Positions 35,858 to 45,380 of a stretch of 64,000 nucleotides of DNA are shown piece after piece; positions within the stretch are counted from its first letter, which is position 1; each line of letters starts with the position of its first letter. The position numbers and the translations under genes were made by a program. This DNA comes from Arthrobacter_H rhombi. GTDB lineage: Bacteria > Actinomycetota > Actinomycetes > Actinomycetales > Micrococcaceae. The stretch covers positions 1 to 64,000 of the forward strand of contig NZ_BAAAIV010000011.1 of assembly GCF_039526245.1 (NCBI RefSeq). The letters run 5' to 3'. The notes beneath the pieces were generated by a model that saw only the letters and a program-made list of their open reading frames with translations, ran no database searches and was not told the origin of the DNA.

Positions 35858-35871
35858 TATGCATTCGCATA
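35858..35871. promoter_or_regulatory. AT-rich inverted repeat in the LLM/thrE divergent region
   Basis: TATGC, four bases, GCATA lies about 22 bp before the LLM start in an unusually AT-rich patch (35854-35877). It is a candidate operator overlapping the -10 region. The rest of the 330-bp gap (35837-36166) shows no further gene; the thrE ribosome-binding site CAGGAGA is at 36156-36162. Confidence 0.45.
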
Positions 35872-36166
35872 CAATAACCTCGGTGGTGCGTCGGGTATTC
35901 CCGCTGCCTGCCACCGCCTGCGATTGGCTGGTCCGGGCGCGGCCACCACGGCCTGTCGCCGACGCAGTGGGGTGCCTTCCTGGGGTGTCCAACGGGCGTC
36001 GCCATTGACGCTGCGGAGTCGCAGGCGGCACGGGATCAACCGAACGCCTGGTCGGCGTCCGCAGCCGCTGTTTGACGTTGGACACACCCGCGCCGAAGGC
36101 CCTCTCGCGGGGGCCGCCGCGGTTGTAGAGTTGGCTGCGGAACACCCCGTCAGAACAGGAGACTTC

Positions 36167-38497
36167 GTGCCCGACCGCGAGACGCCGGAGCCCTCTGTCG
36201 AGACTGGGCGCCCGGAGGACCCGAACCCGCAAGCCGGGTCGATGCCGCGGATCCAGACGTCCGAGATCAAGCAACCCGTCGGCTTCCTCAGCCGCCTCGG
36301 GTTGAGCGGTTCCCGCGCGTCCGAGGACGACGAGGCCGACGTCGCCGCGGATGCAGACGCGGGCCAGGGGTTCCACGAGGACTGGGTCAAGACCGAGCCC
36401 ACCGGTGCCCTGGCCTACATCCCCGAACCGGCCCCGGCCGACGAGCAGGCGCGCCCGCGCACCGACCACGTGCTGCCCAGCGGCAGCGTGGATCTGCCGG
36501 GCTCACCCGATGACCGTTCCAAGACCGAGCCCGACTGGGATGGGGTGACGCCGCGGACCGCCGAAGTGCCCGTCGTGGAGCCGCCACGGGAAGCCCCCCC
36601 GGCCGCTGGTGCCCCGTCATCCGCCACGCCTTCGGGGTCGGAGGCTTCAGCCCCGGCCCGCACGGAAACGCCGGAGCCCCGTCGTGCCGTCGACACCGGA
36701 TCCACCGGGACACCGACCACTTCGGCGCCCGGTACCCCCACCGGCAAAGGACGTAAGACCCGCCCCGGTTGGCCAGGCCGCCCGGTCAAGCCGTCGAACC
36801 GCTCCACCGCGCCCGGAACCGGCAGTACCGCGGCCGCGCCCCCCGGCGGTACCCGCAAGCCCACTGCCTGGAAGATCCCGGCAGCCCGGCGCCCCCAGCC
36901 TGCCCCCTCCACGCCTCCGACGACCAGTACGGTGCCCATCGACCCCGCGGTCGCCCGTGTCGGCAGCCTCGTGCCGCCGGAGGCCCGCACCGGGCCGCAG
37001 ACCGCCGCCCAGCAGATCGTCCCGCCCCGCGCCGCCAAGGCACCGGCGCGCCCGGTGAACCCGCTGCCCGGCGTGGCGCGGGCAGCGAGCAAGGCCAACC
37101 CCGCGGCCCGTCGCATGTTCTCCAAGATCATGCACACCGAATCGCCACCGACGCAGGCGTTCTCGATCGTGGACCGCCTGGTGGGCAGCCCGTATGCCAA
37201 CCCGACGATCCAGCAGGCTCCGGAATTCGATGCGAACGCCCGCCAGACCCTGGAGTTCGCCTTGGACATGGCTGAGGCGATGTTCCGCTTCGGGGCCGGT
37301 GCCCTGCAGGCCGAGACCAGTGTCATTGCCGTGACCGCCTCGCTGGGGCTGCGCAACGTCGACGTGGAGATCACCAACCAGTCCATCCACCTCAACTACG
37401 CGCCACAAGACCAGAACCCGGTCGCGCTGCTGCGCGTCGTGCGTTCCTGGACCGGGAACTACCGTGGCCTGGCCAACCTGCACCGGCTCGTGGCGGACAT
37501 CGTCGCCGGCGAGCTCACGCGCACGCAGGCCGCCGATCGGTTGCACCAGATCCTGCGTCAGCCCAAGCCGTTTCCGCGCTGGATGGCCACTGCAGGCGGC
37601 GGTGGGTTCACCGCGGCCTTCGTGGTCTTCATCGGCGGCAGCTGGCTCGGGGCCCTGCTGGGCTTCGTCTCGTTCTGCCTGATCACCCAGATCATGGATA
37701 CCGTCGGCCGTTGGAGGGTCCCCGAGTTCTTCACCATCGGACTCGGCTCGGCCGTGACGACGGCGATTGCCATGCTCTTGTGGGCGGTCGATGCCCCGAT
37801 TTCCCCGGCGGTGGTCGTGGCCGGCGGCATCATGCTGCTGCTGCCCTCATCGCGGTTCGTCTCGGCGGTCCAGGATGCGATCAACGGCTTCCCGGTCACC
37901 GCCGCGGGGAGGTTCTTCTCCTCGATGCTGATCTACGGGGCGATCATCGCGGGCATCACCGCGGCGCTGGTCGCCGGGACCATGCTGGGCATGAAACGCC
38001 TGGATGTGGCGAACGTGGCCCAGATCGACTACCCGAAGCCCTTCCTGGTGTTCCTGGTCTTCGTCGCCGTCGCCTGTGTTGCGGTGTTCGAACAGACGGC
38101 GCATTCGCTGGTTCTGCCCACCGCTGGCGTCGCCATGACCGGCTACCTGGCCTATCTGCTGGCCGCGCAGTTCGGCGTGGGGGAGCGGCTCACCCCGGCG
38201 GTGGCCGCCGTGGTGGTCGGTGGACTGGGGCGCTGGGTTGCGCTGCGCATGGGCGCCCCGCAGCTGGTGGTCGCCGTCCCCGCGGTGACGTTCCTGTTGC
38301 CGGGTCTGATGATCTTCCGCGCCATGTACGGGATCACCATCGATGCCGGTGACATGTCGGTGGGCCTGATCCAGATGTTCAACGCGTTCACCATCATCCT
38401 GGCGGTGGCCGGAGGTGTCGTGCTCGGTGATACCGTCGCCCGGCCCTTCACCAAGGGCTGGAACACCCACGAGCGTCGGCGCATCCGCCGCCGTTGA
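36167..38497 (+). CDS. Threonine/serine exporter (ThrE) family protein with long disordered N-terminus
   Basis: 776 residues from the GTG at 36167 (CAGGAGA 5-6 bases upstream); the frame is open further back without support. Residues 1-300 are Pro/Ala/Thr/Glu-rich and predicted disordered. The ThrE (DUF1212) domain begins near LEFALDMAEAMFRFGAGALQAE and includes ASLGLRNVDVEITNQSIHL, then membrane helices. The ThrE_2 (DUF3815) C-terminal half has more helices (VPAVTFLLPGLMIFRAMYGI). About ten membrane segments in all. Corynebacterial ThrE exports threonine and serine. The long cytoplasmic extension is unusual in length. Confidence 0.88.
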   Translation: MPDRETPEPSVETGRPEDPNPQAGSMPRIQTSEIKQPVGFLSRLGLSGSRASEDDEADVAADADAGQGFHEDWVKTEPTGALAYIPEPAPADEQARPRTDHVLPSGSVDLPGSPDDRSKTEPDWDGVTPRTAEVPVVEPPREAPPAAGAPSSATPSGSEASAPARTETPEPRRAVDTGSTGTPTTSAPGTPTGKGRKTRPGWPGRPVKPSNRSTAPGTGSTAAAPPGGTRKPTAWKIPAARRPQPAPSTPPTTSTVPIDPAVARVGSLVPPEARTGPQTAAQQIVPPRAAKAPARPVNPLPGVARAASKANPAARRMFSKIMHTESPPTQAFSIVDRLVGSPYANPTIQQAPEFDANARQTLEFALDMAEAMFRFGAGALQAETSVIAVTASLGLRNVDVEITNQSIHLNYAPQDQNPVALLRVVRSWTGNYRGLANLHRLVADIVAGELTRTQAADRLHQILRQPKPFPRWMATAGGGGFTAAFVVFIGGSWLGALLGFVSFCLITQIMDTVGRWRVPEFFTIGLGSAVTTAIAMLLWAVDAPISPAVVVAGGIMLLLPSSRFVSAVQDAINGFPVTAAGRFFSSMLIYGAIIAGITAALVAGTMLGMKRLDVANVAQIDYPKPFLVFLVFVAVACVAVFEQTAHSLVLPTAGVAMTGYLAYLLAAQFGVGERLTPAVAAVVVGGLGRWVALRMGAPQLVVAVPAVTFLLPGLMIFRAMYGITIDAGDMSVGLIQMFNAFTIILAVAGGVVLGDTVARPFTKGWNTHERRRIRRR

Positions 38498-38518
38498 CCG
38501 TGCGGCGTGGACGGGGCG

Positions 38519-39241
38519 CTACAGCCCGGGCAACGTCTGCTCGGCCTCCGGTTGGGTGCCCGGGAGCCGCCAGTCCACTGGGGCCGCCCCCTGCTCCGCC
38601 AGCAGGTCGTTGGCGCGGGTGAAGGGGCGCGAGCCGAAGAAGCCCCGCCGTGCCGACAGGGGAGAGGGGTGCGCGCTGGTGATCACCGGCGTCGTTCCCA
38701 GCAGGGGTTCGAACCGCTGGGCGTGCCGTCCCCAGAGGATCGACACCAGCGGTGCGTCCCGTGCGGCCAGTGCCGTCAGCGCGGCCGTCGTGATCTCCTG
38801 CCAGCCCAGTTTCTGGTGTGAATTGGTGTCCCCGGCGGCGACCGTGAGGATCGGGTTGAGCAGCAGCACGCCCTGGTCCGCCCAGGGGGTGAGATCGCCG
38901 GTGGCGGGGAACGGGTGGCCGGTGTCGGCGACATATTCGGTGAAGATGTTGGCCAGGCTGCGCGGCAGCGGGCGCACGGCGGCGTCCACGGCGAAGGCCA
39001 ACCCGATCGAGTGCCCCGGTGTCGGATACGGGTCCTGGCCCAGGATGAGGACTTTGACCTCGGACATCGGCCGGTGGAAGGCGCGCAGCACCTGCCCGGG
39101 GGTGGGCAGGACCAGTTCGCCGGCCGCACGGCGCCGTGACACCTCGGCCTCGACCTCGTGCAGCCGGGGCAGCACCGGTTCCAGGGCCCGGGCCCAATCC
39201 GGTGCCATCGGCCAGGGGGTCTGCGGCGCATCGGTGTCCAT
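38519..39241 (-). CDS. ung: Uracil-DNA glycosylase (family 1)
   Basis: 240 residues. Motif 1 GQDPYPTPGHSIGLAFAV contains the water-activating Asp70. The uracil-stacking and Asn region reads GVLLLNPILTV. The DNA-minor-groove loop HPSPLSARRGFFG carries the catalytic His. It removes uracil from DNA at the start of base-excision repair. It converges on thrE with a 21-bp gap and diverges from the DUF3263 gene, with a perfect 18-bp palindrome between them. Confidence 0.95.
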   Translation of the reverse strand: MDTDAPQTPWPMAPDWARALEPVLPRLHEVEAEVSRRRAAGELVLPTPGQVLRAFHRPMSEVKVLILGQDPYPTPGHSIGLAFAVDAAVRPLPRSLANIFTEYVADTGHPFPATGDLTPWADQGVLLLNPILTVAAGDTNSHQKLGWQEITTAALTALAARDAPLVSILWGRHAQRFEPLLGTTPVITSAHPSPLSARRGFFGSRPFTRANDLLAEQGAAPVDWRLPGTQPEAEQTLPGL

Positions 39242-39277
39242 GGCCCCATTCTGCCCGGCGGGACGCGCCGCACACCA

Positions 39278-39295
39278 AATGACATCGATGTCATT
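39278..39295. promoter_or_regulatory. Perfect 18-bp palindrome between ung and the DUF3263 gene
   Basis: AATGACATCGATGTCATT reads the same on both strands. It sits 37 bp upstream of the ung start and 93 bp upstream of the divergent DUF3263 start. It is probably a dimeric regulator site acting on one or both genes. It does not match the actinobacterial LexA box. Confidence 0.6.
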
Positions 39296-39387
39296 CACCC
39301 CTATCATGGAGGGTGGGGAAGACCCCGCGCACCGGTGGTTACCGGACGGCGGGACGCAGGAGCAGAGACGGCCCAAGGAGGCACATC

Positions 39388-39684
39388 ATGGCGGTTCAGG
39401 CCGGCGAACTGGAGTTCGACGTCGACGAGACCAGTGCCCTGGATGAACGCGACCAGCGGATCCTGGCCCTCGAGCGCCAATGGTGGAAATATGCCGGGGC
39501 CAAGGAACAAGCCATCCGGGAGCTCTTCGACCTGTCGGCGGCGAACTACTACCAGCTGCTCAACGCGCTGATCGACACGGACGCCGCACTGGCATATGAC
39601 CCGATGTTGGTCAAAAGATTGCGTAGACTTCGATCGACGAGACACCGCGCCCGCAGCGCCCGCCGGCTGGCCGGGGACGCCTAG
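39388..39684 (+). CDS. DUF3263 domain protein
   Basis: 98 residues, CAAGGAGG before the ATG. The conserved core is LDERDQRILALERQWWKYAGAKEQAIRELFDLSAANYYQLLNALID, typical of DUF3263, a helical family that resembles sigma-region-4 or HTH DNA-binding helices. Its basic C-terminus (RLRRLRSTRHRARSARR) could contact nucleic acid. It sits 54 bp before a LytR_C protein gene. This pair is common in Micrococcaceae. Confidence 0.85.
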   Translation: MAVQAGELEFDVDETSALDERDQRILALERQWWKYAGAKEQAIRELFDLSAANYYQLLNALIDTDAALAYDPMLVKRLRRLRSTRHRARSARRLAGDA

Positions 39685-39738
39685 GGCGCAAGGCCCCGCC
39701 ACCACCTGCCTGACGCACCGAAGGAACCAAGGACAGCG

Positions 39739-40446
39739 ATGACGAAGCACCCGAACGACGAGTTCGACAGGGTCCCGGAATTCACCAACCGCAAGGGTGT
39801 CCACCGCCAGGCCATGGCCGCCGGCGTGACCGCGCGCCGCTCCCCGTTGGGCTGGATCATCGCCTTCGGTGCCCTCGCCCTGGTCGTGGGTCTTTTCAGC
39901 TTCTTCGTGCTGCCACAGTTGACTGGCCATCCGGTCGCCACCACCGCAGCCGCATCCTCCAGCGCCACCACCTCCCCGGCTGCCACGGACGACGCCGGCG
40001 CCTCCTCCGCGACGCAGAGTGCCTCGGTCAGCGCCTCCGAGGATGCCGGCGCCTCCGAATCCGCAGCTGCCTCCTCCTCCTCGAAGGCCGCAGCCGCAGC
40101 CGCGGCGAAGGAATCCAAGGCCGCCGCGTCGTCCAGTGCCGCAGCTGCCGCCTCGTCCAGCAAGGCCAACGCCGCACCTGACCTGTCCACGAAGGTGGGC
40201 GTCTTCAACGGCTCGCGGCGCTCCGGGCTGGCGGCCTCGGCCAGGAACACGCTCTCCGGTGCCGGGTTCACCAACACCAGCTCGGCAAACTGGACCAAGA
40301 AGGTCAACACGTCGATCGTCTACTACGCGTCCGATGCGGACAAGGCGACCGCGCAGAAGGCCGCCAGTGCCCTGGGCATCAACGCGCTCTACCAGACGTC
40401 GCAGATCCCCGGGAAGATCGCCGTCGTCCTCGGCTCCAACTTCTAG
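39739..40446 (+). CDS. LytR_C-domain cell-envelope protein
   Basis: 235 residues. A cytoplasmic 35-residue N-terminus is followed by one membrane helix (LGWIIAFGALALVVGLFSFFVL) and a long Ala/Ser/Thr linker (about 65-145). The C-terminal LytR_C domain reads KVGVFNGSRRSGLAASARNTLSGAGF...VVLGSNF. The topology places the domain outside the membrane. LytR_C is the accessory domain of LCP cell-wall assembly enzymes; here the catalytic LCP domain is absent, so a regulatory or binding role is likely. Confidence 0.87.
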   Translation: MTKHPNDEFDRVPEFTNRKGVHRQAMAAGVTARRSPLGWIIAFGALALVVGLFSFFVLPQLTGHPVATTAAASSSATTSPAATDDAGASSATQSASVSASEDAGASESAAASSSSKAAAAAAAKESKAAASSSAAAAASSSKANAAPDLSTKVGVFNGSRRSGLAASARNTLSGAGFTNTSSANWTKKVNTSIVYYASDADKATAQKAASALGINALYQTSQIPGKIAVVLGSNF

Positions 40447-40470
40447 GAACCACCCGCCCCTCCCGCAGGG

Positions 40471-40489
40471 CCACCCGGAAACCGGGTGG
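40471..40489 (+). terminator. Hairpin after the LytR_C gene
   Basis: An 8-bp GC stem (40471-40478 with 40482-40489) with an AAA loop lies 25 bases after the stop. No T-tract follows. Confidence 0.5.
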
Positions 40490-40544
40490 ACGGCTCAGCT
40501 CTGCCAAGTATCTGCCATGCATTTAGCGAAATCGGCGCCTACGG

Positions 40545-40571
40545 CTTGCACTCTCGGGTGGGGAGTGCCAA
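40545..40571. promoter_or_regulatory. CIRCE element 1 (HrcA operator) and -35 region
   Basis: CTTGCACTC, nine bases, GAGTGCCAA differs from TTAGCACTC-N9-GAGTGCTAA at three positions. It overlaps a promoter with TTGCAC (40546-40551), an 18-bp spacer and AATAAT (40570-40575). Confidence 0.75.
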
Positions 40572-40579
40572 TAATTGAC

Positions 40580-40606
40580 TTAGCACTCGGGTGTGGGGAC
40601 TGCTAA
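40580..40606. promoter_or_regulatory. CIRCE element 2 (HrcA operator)
   Basis: TTAGCACTC, nine bases, GACTGCTAA is one base off the CIRCE consensus. It lies just after the -10 of the groEL promoter, so HrcA bound here would block transcription start. Confidence 0.9.
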
Positions 40607-40789
40607 ACACGGTGCGGATCGAATCCGCTCCCGTGCAGCGCAGCCACATATGCCGGGTGAACCCCGGATCAGTTGCAGCGAGGGTAGTGGGCACGGCGTT
40701 CAGACAACGCAGGGCCCCGCCCGTCCGTCGCGGGCGTTTCAGCTGGTTCATGAACTCGCATGACCGTCCCGAAAGGACCACTAGCCACC

Positions 40790-42418
<1,629 letters not shown>

Positions 42419-42453
42419 CCACCCGGGCGCTCCAGTCTATCCAGTAGTACGAC

Positions 42454-42490
42454 GTCGGCGCGGTCACCTCATGGAGGTGGCCGCGCCGAC
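42454..42490 (+). terminator. Hairpin after groEL
   Basis: A 16-bp stem (42454-42469 with 42475-42490, one wobble) with a 5-base loop lies 35 bases after the stop. There is no T-tract. Confidence 0.65.
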
Positions 42491-42793
42491 GGCGTTAACC
42501 TGACGTCGGCGGAAACTTCTATTTTTCTAACGAAAGTGATTGACGCGTGTTCGTCATGGGATCACTGATTGACCGATGCGGCAAGCGCGAGTTGAACACG
42601 AGCGGTAATGGAGCGGCACGCTCTCTGGCAGACGGCGTGGTGGTCCCCTTCAGCCATCCAGAGCGGTGACGCTCGAGAGGACCATGGGCAATTGGGATAG
42701 CCCGCTGTGAGTTCTACCGGCGAGGTGAAATGCGTCGGAACCGCATGGGATCGCTGGGACAGAAGTTCCTCGCTCCTCATATAGTCTGTCGAA
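42491..42793. other. Gene-free stretch before the orphan gene
   Basis: No convincing gene, RNA or repeat is seen. Base composition drops compared with the flanks (for example CTTCTATTTTTCTAACGAAA near 42513). A TATAGT -10-like hexamer at 42780-42785 lies 8 bases before the next ATG. Confidence 0.5.
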
Positions 42794-43828
42794 ATGAAGC
42801 AGTCATTGGAACCGCTCACAACTGATGTGCGGGCGAAGAATCTTGTGTATGTATCGACGGCAAAGCTAGAACAACTGGCACTTGATCCGGCTAAGCGTGG
42901 CTTCAACGTTGCGGCACCGCTGGGCGGGGGTGGATTCGGCCTTCCTTCCAGACAGCTCGGTGTCCGTGACCTCCTGGAATCCGCAGGAAAATTGTTAGAA
43001 CAAAACGGGATTATGACCTACGAAATCCCGCCGACGATCGGCCAGTGGCTTCTCGTTCGAGTGAGTGCAAAGTGTGGCAGCGCCTGGCCCTGGGCCGGTG
43101 AGCACGGTGATCTCGTTGAGACGGCATGGTGGTTGGGTCAATCGGAGAAGCTCCGGATTCTTGCCTATGGCCATAGAGCCCATCTAGTCGGTACAGGCAA
43201 AATTCCTCCTTCCATTGATTCCGAAAGTGTAGCCACCTGGTGGCCCTCTATCGATGGCGGCTACCGAAAGCTGCTCAAGGCTGTTGCGAAAGTCGTGGTC
43301 AGTGACAGCCTTGAGGTCGAGTTGGAGCCGCCGCAAGACGCCAAAGCAACCTTCCGTGGCTTGGAAAACTACTACTTCAACGACGGCGTTCAACGACGCG
43401 ACCACCTTGTGCGACAAGGCATATTCGAGATGCTCTTACGCGTGGACGGCGTTGAAGAGGGCAACGACGATGAAGCCCATATTGTTTTCGGTAGTCCGTT
43501 GTGGGTTGCTCGGGAAACAAGAGCAGTTCCGGGAACTTATCTTGTCCAGGATTACCCGGAGGAATCCGGCGTGGTGGCTGTGGCGTCGTGGGACGGGTTG
43601 GCATGGTCGGACTTAAGAGTGAAGGACGGGCGCAACACGATTCTCGGCTATCGAGAATCCAACGTTGCCTTGCCGCCGATACCGACTGAGCCACCTGACG
43701 TGGGCGACATCATCAGTCTGGATATTCGGCCTATTCCTCCTTCAGCCGTGACGAAAGCCGAGGCCGTCGCTGTACCGCCGCAAAACGGGCTTCTTACGTG
43801 GTTCCAACGTAAGTGGAAGGGGGAATAA
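42794..43828 (+). CDS. Hypothetical protein, probably leaderless; possible SAVMC3_10250/DUF7019-like N-terminus
   Basis: 344 residues. I do not recognise it firmly. The opening VRAKNLVYVSTAKLEQLALD faintly recalls a Streptomyces family named SAVMC3_10250, which I cannot confirm. A Gly-rich turn (APLGGGGFGLPSR) follows, then mixed alpha/beta sequence with many Trp (WPWAGEHGDLVETAWWLG). A Pro-rich tail ends in WFQRKWKGE. No signal peptide or membrane helix. There is no ribosome-binding site, and a TATAGT -10 box ends 8 bases before the ATG, which predicts a leaderless mRNA. Codon and base use are less GC-rich than the neighbours, suggesting transfer. Confidence 0.7.
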   Translation: MKQSLEPLTTDVRAKNLVYVSTAKLEQLALDPAKRGFNVAAPLGGGGFGLPSRQLGVRDLLESAGKLLEQNGIMTYEIPPTIGQWLLVRVSAKCGSAWPWAGEHGDLVETAWWLGQSEKLRILAYGHRAHLVGTGKIPPSIDSESVATWWPSIDGGYRKLLKAVAKVVVSDSLEVELEPPQDAKATFRGLENYYFNDGVQRRDHLVRQGIFEMLLRVDGVEEGNDDEAHIVFGSPLWVARETRAVPGTYLVQDYPEESGVVAVASWDGLAWSDLRVKDGRNTILGYRESNVALPPIPTEPPDVGDIISLDIRPIPPSAVTKAEAVAVPPQNGLLTWFQRKWKGE

Positions 43829-43853
43829 CACCTTTGAGTGAGGTGGAAAGGGT

Positions 43854-44042
43854 GTGGGAACGCAGTTCTCACGAAGAGGTTTCGAGCAATCGGCTTCCCT
43901 ACCTCGACGACCGGACTTCGTCCTTTGGTTAGTAGCAACGGTCGGGGCCGCCGCCCACTACTTACAGGATCCGGAGGCATTCAAAGAGCCTTACATCCAG
44001 ATTTTGGTTCCTCTGACCGCTGCTGGAGACGACGAGAAGTAG
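43854..44042 (+). CDS. Possible small hydrophobic protein, start or frame uncertain
   Basis: 62 residues from a GTG. The C-terminal part PDFVLWLVATVGAAAHYLQDPEAFKEPYIQILVPLTAAG reads like real protein with one hydrophobic segment. The N-terminal 20 residues do not. A second frame starting at TTG 43834 gives a plausible hydrophilic start (SEVERVWERSSHEEVSSNRLPYLDD) and meets this frame near 43908. A frameshift in one small gene is therefore possible. It lies 25 bp after the orphan gene and may be its partner. Confidence 0.35.
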   Translation: MGTQFSRRGFEQSASLPRRPDFVLWLVATVGAAAHYLQDPEAFKEPYIQILVPLTAAGDDEK

Positions 44043-44061
44043 TGCAAGACTATCCGAGCGG

Positions 44062-44964
44062 TCAGGGGGCTGGATACCCCAGATCGGCCAGTTCCGCAGT
44101 GAGGTTCTCCCGAGCGGCGACTTCCCACAAGTCCCTGCCGGTGGCCGTGGCATACAACGGTTCGGTGGCCAGCAGGGTGCGGAGCACCTGGGCCCGGCCG
44201 ACCGCGAAGTCCGCCGCGGGGACGTGCGAGTACTCGCGCCGCACCGCGGTGGCATAGCGGGCGTAGGCGGGCCGGGAACGGGCGAGGACTTCCAGGTCCG
44301 CATCGCACAACAGGCGTCCGGCGGCGTCGTCCGCCTCCGGCCAATGACTGGCGGTCAACCGCACCAGCCGGGCGACTTCGGCCACCTCGTCCGCCGGTAC
44401 CCCCGCGCGCGGGAGCAGGCGCTCGGCCAGCTGGGCGGATTCCTCCTCGTCCTGACCGGCGGCTCCTGCATAGACGGCGTCGTGGAACCAGGCCGCGAGC
44501 CAGGGCGCCCGCGGATGGGGTCCGACCGGCTCGCCGCGGCTACGGAGCAGGTCCAGGGCGCGCAGCACCGCCAACAGATGAGCGCGGTCGTGGTACTGCC
44601 GGTGTTCCTCGGACCACCGGGTGATCAGCTGCGCGGCGATGCCGGAATGACCGGGAAGGAGCCGGTCCCACGCGTCGGTGAGGACGCCATCAAGGCGTTC
44701 GGGACGCTGTCGGGCCGGAATGCGCACGCCGGAGCGGATGAGGCGTCGTGCGAGTTCGGTGGCAGATACCGGTAGTGCGCCGCGAGCGACCAGGTCGTCG
44801 AACCGCTGGCGCGGGACGTCATAGTGGTCGCGGTCAAAGGCCCGGTGGGTGAGTTCGGCGGCCGCGGCGAAGGCATGGAGCTCCTCGACGGAGACGTCGG
44901 AGACCAGATGCGAGAACGCTGTGCCGTGGGCGGGCCAGAGCGGGGGATCGATGAGGATGGCCAT
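44062..44964 (-). CDS. DUF4031 fused to an HD-type metal-dependent phosphohydrolase-like domain
   Basis: 300 residues. Residues 1-85 are DUF4031 (AILIDPPLWPAHGTAFSHLVSD...FDRDHYDVPRQRF), a small family with conserved Asp/His. From about residue 110 the protein is HD-like: HRQYHDRAHLLAVL, AWFHDAVYAG with His161-Asp162, and LLCDADLEVLA with a later Asp. These are the metal ligands expected for HD hydrolases. The combined enzyme could act on nucleotides or other phosphate esters, but the substrate is unknown. Confidence 0.85.
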   Translation of the reverse strand: MAILIDPPLWPAHGTAFSHLVSDVSVEELHAFAAAAELTHRAFDRDHYDVPRQRFDDLVARGALPVSATELARRLIRSGVRIPARQRPERLDGVLTDAWDRLLPGHSGIAAQLITRWSEEHRQYHDRAHLLAVLRALDLLRSRGEPVGPHPRAPWLAAWFHDAVYAGAAGQDEEESAQLAERLLPRAGVPADEVAEVARLVRLTASHWPEADDAAGRLLCDADLEVLARSRPAYARYATAVRREYSHVPAADFAVGRAQVLRTLLATEPLYATATGRDLWEVAARENLTAELADLGYPAP

Positions 44965-44995
44965 GGGCCCAGATTACTCGCGGCGGTGGGGCGGG

Positions 44996-45355
44996 TCAGG
45001 CAGTGTCGCCCAAGGGGTAGCGCGGCGCCAGTCCCGGCCCTCGAGGATCGCCGGTGCACAGGCGCCGGTTTCCGGCTTTTCGCGCCCGTGCGAGCAGGTT
45101 CGCGGTGGTCTCGTAGTCGGAGGTGTCCACGCTGGCCAGGATCGGGGTGTCTGGGTGACCGGTGGACCGACGAGGTGGAAGTGTTCGGGGGAGAACCACG
45201 CCGTGTGGTCCGGTGTCGAGTACGAAGAAGCGGATGTCCACGTTGATGGCCACGTCCGGAGGGTAGAGGCCGATGACGTCTCGGACCGGTTCGAGCGTGA
45301 AGTCGGTCAGGTCGGCGATGCCGGGTAACGGTGCGGCCAAGCCCGCCCAGGACAC
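44996..45355 (-). CDS. Hypothetical protein downstream of the WXG100 gene
   Basis: 119 residues from a GTG with little ribosome-binding site. I recognise no family. The segment DLTDFTLEPVRDVIGLYPPDVAINVDIRFFVLDTGPHGVVLP looks structured; the C-terminus is Pro/Arg-rich. It starts 25 bp after the WXG100 stop on the same strand and may be co-transcribed. It could be a remnant. Confidence 0.4.
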   Translation of the reverse strand: MSWAGLAAPLPGIADLTDFTLEPVRDVIGLYPPDVAINVDIRFFVLDTGPHGVVLPRTLPPRRSTGHPDTPILASVDTSDYETTANLLARARKAGNRRLCTGDPRGPGLAPRYPLGDTA

Positions 45356-45380
45356 GGACGCCTGAGGACACGAAAACCGC

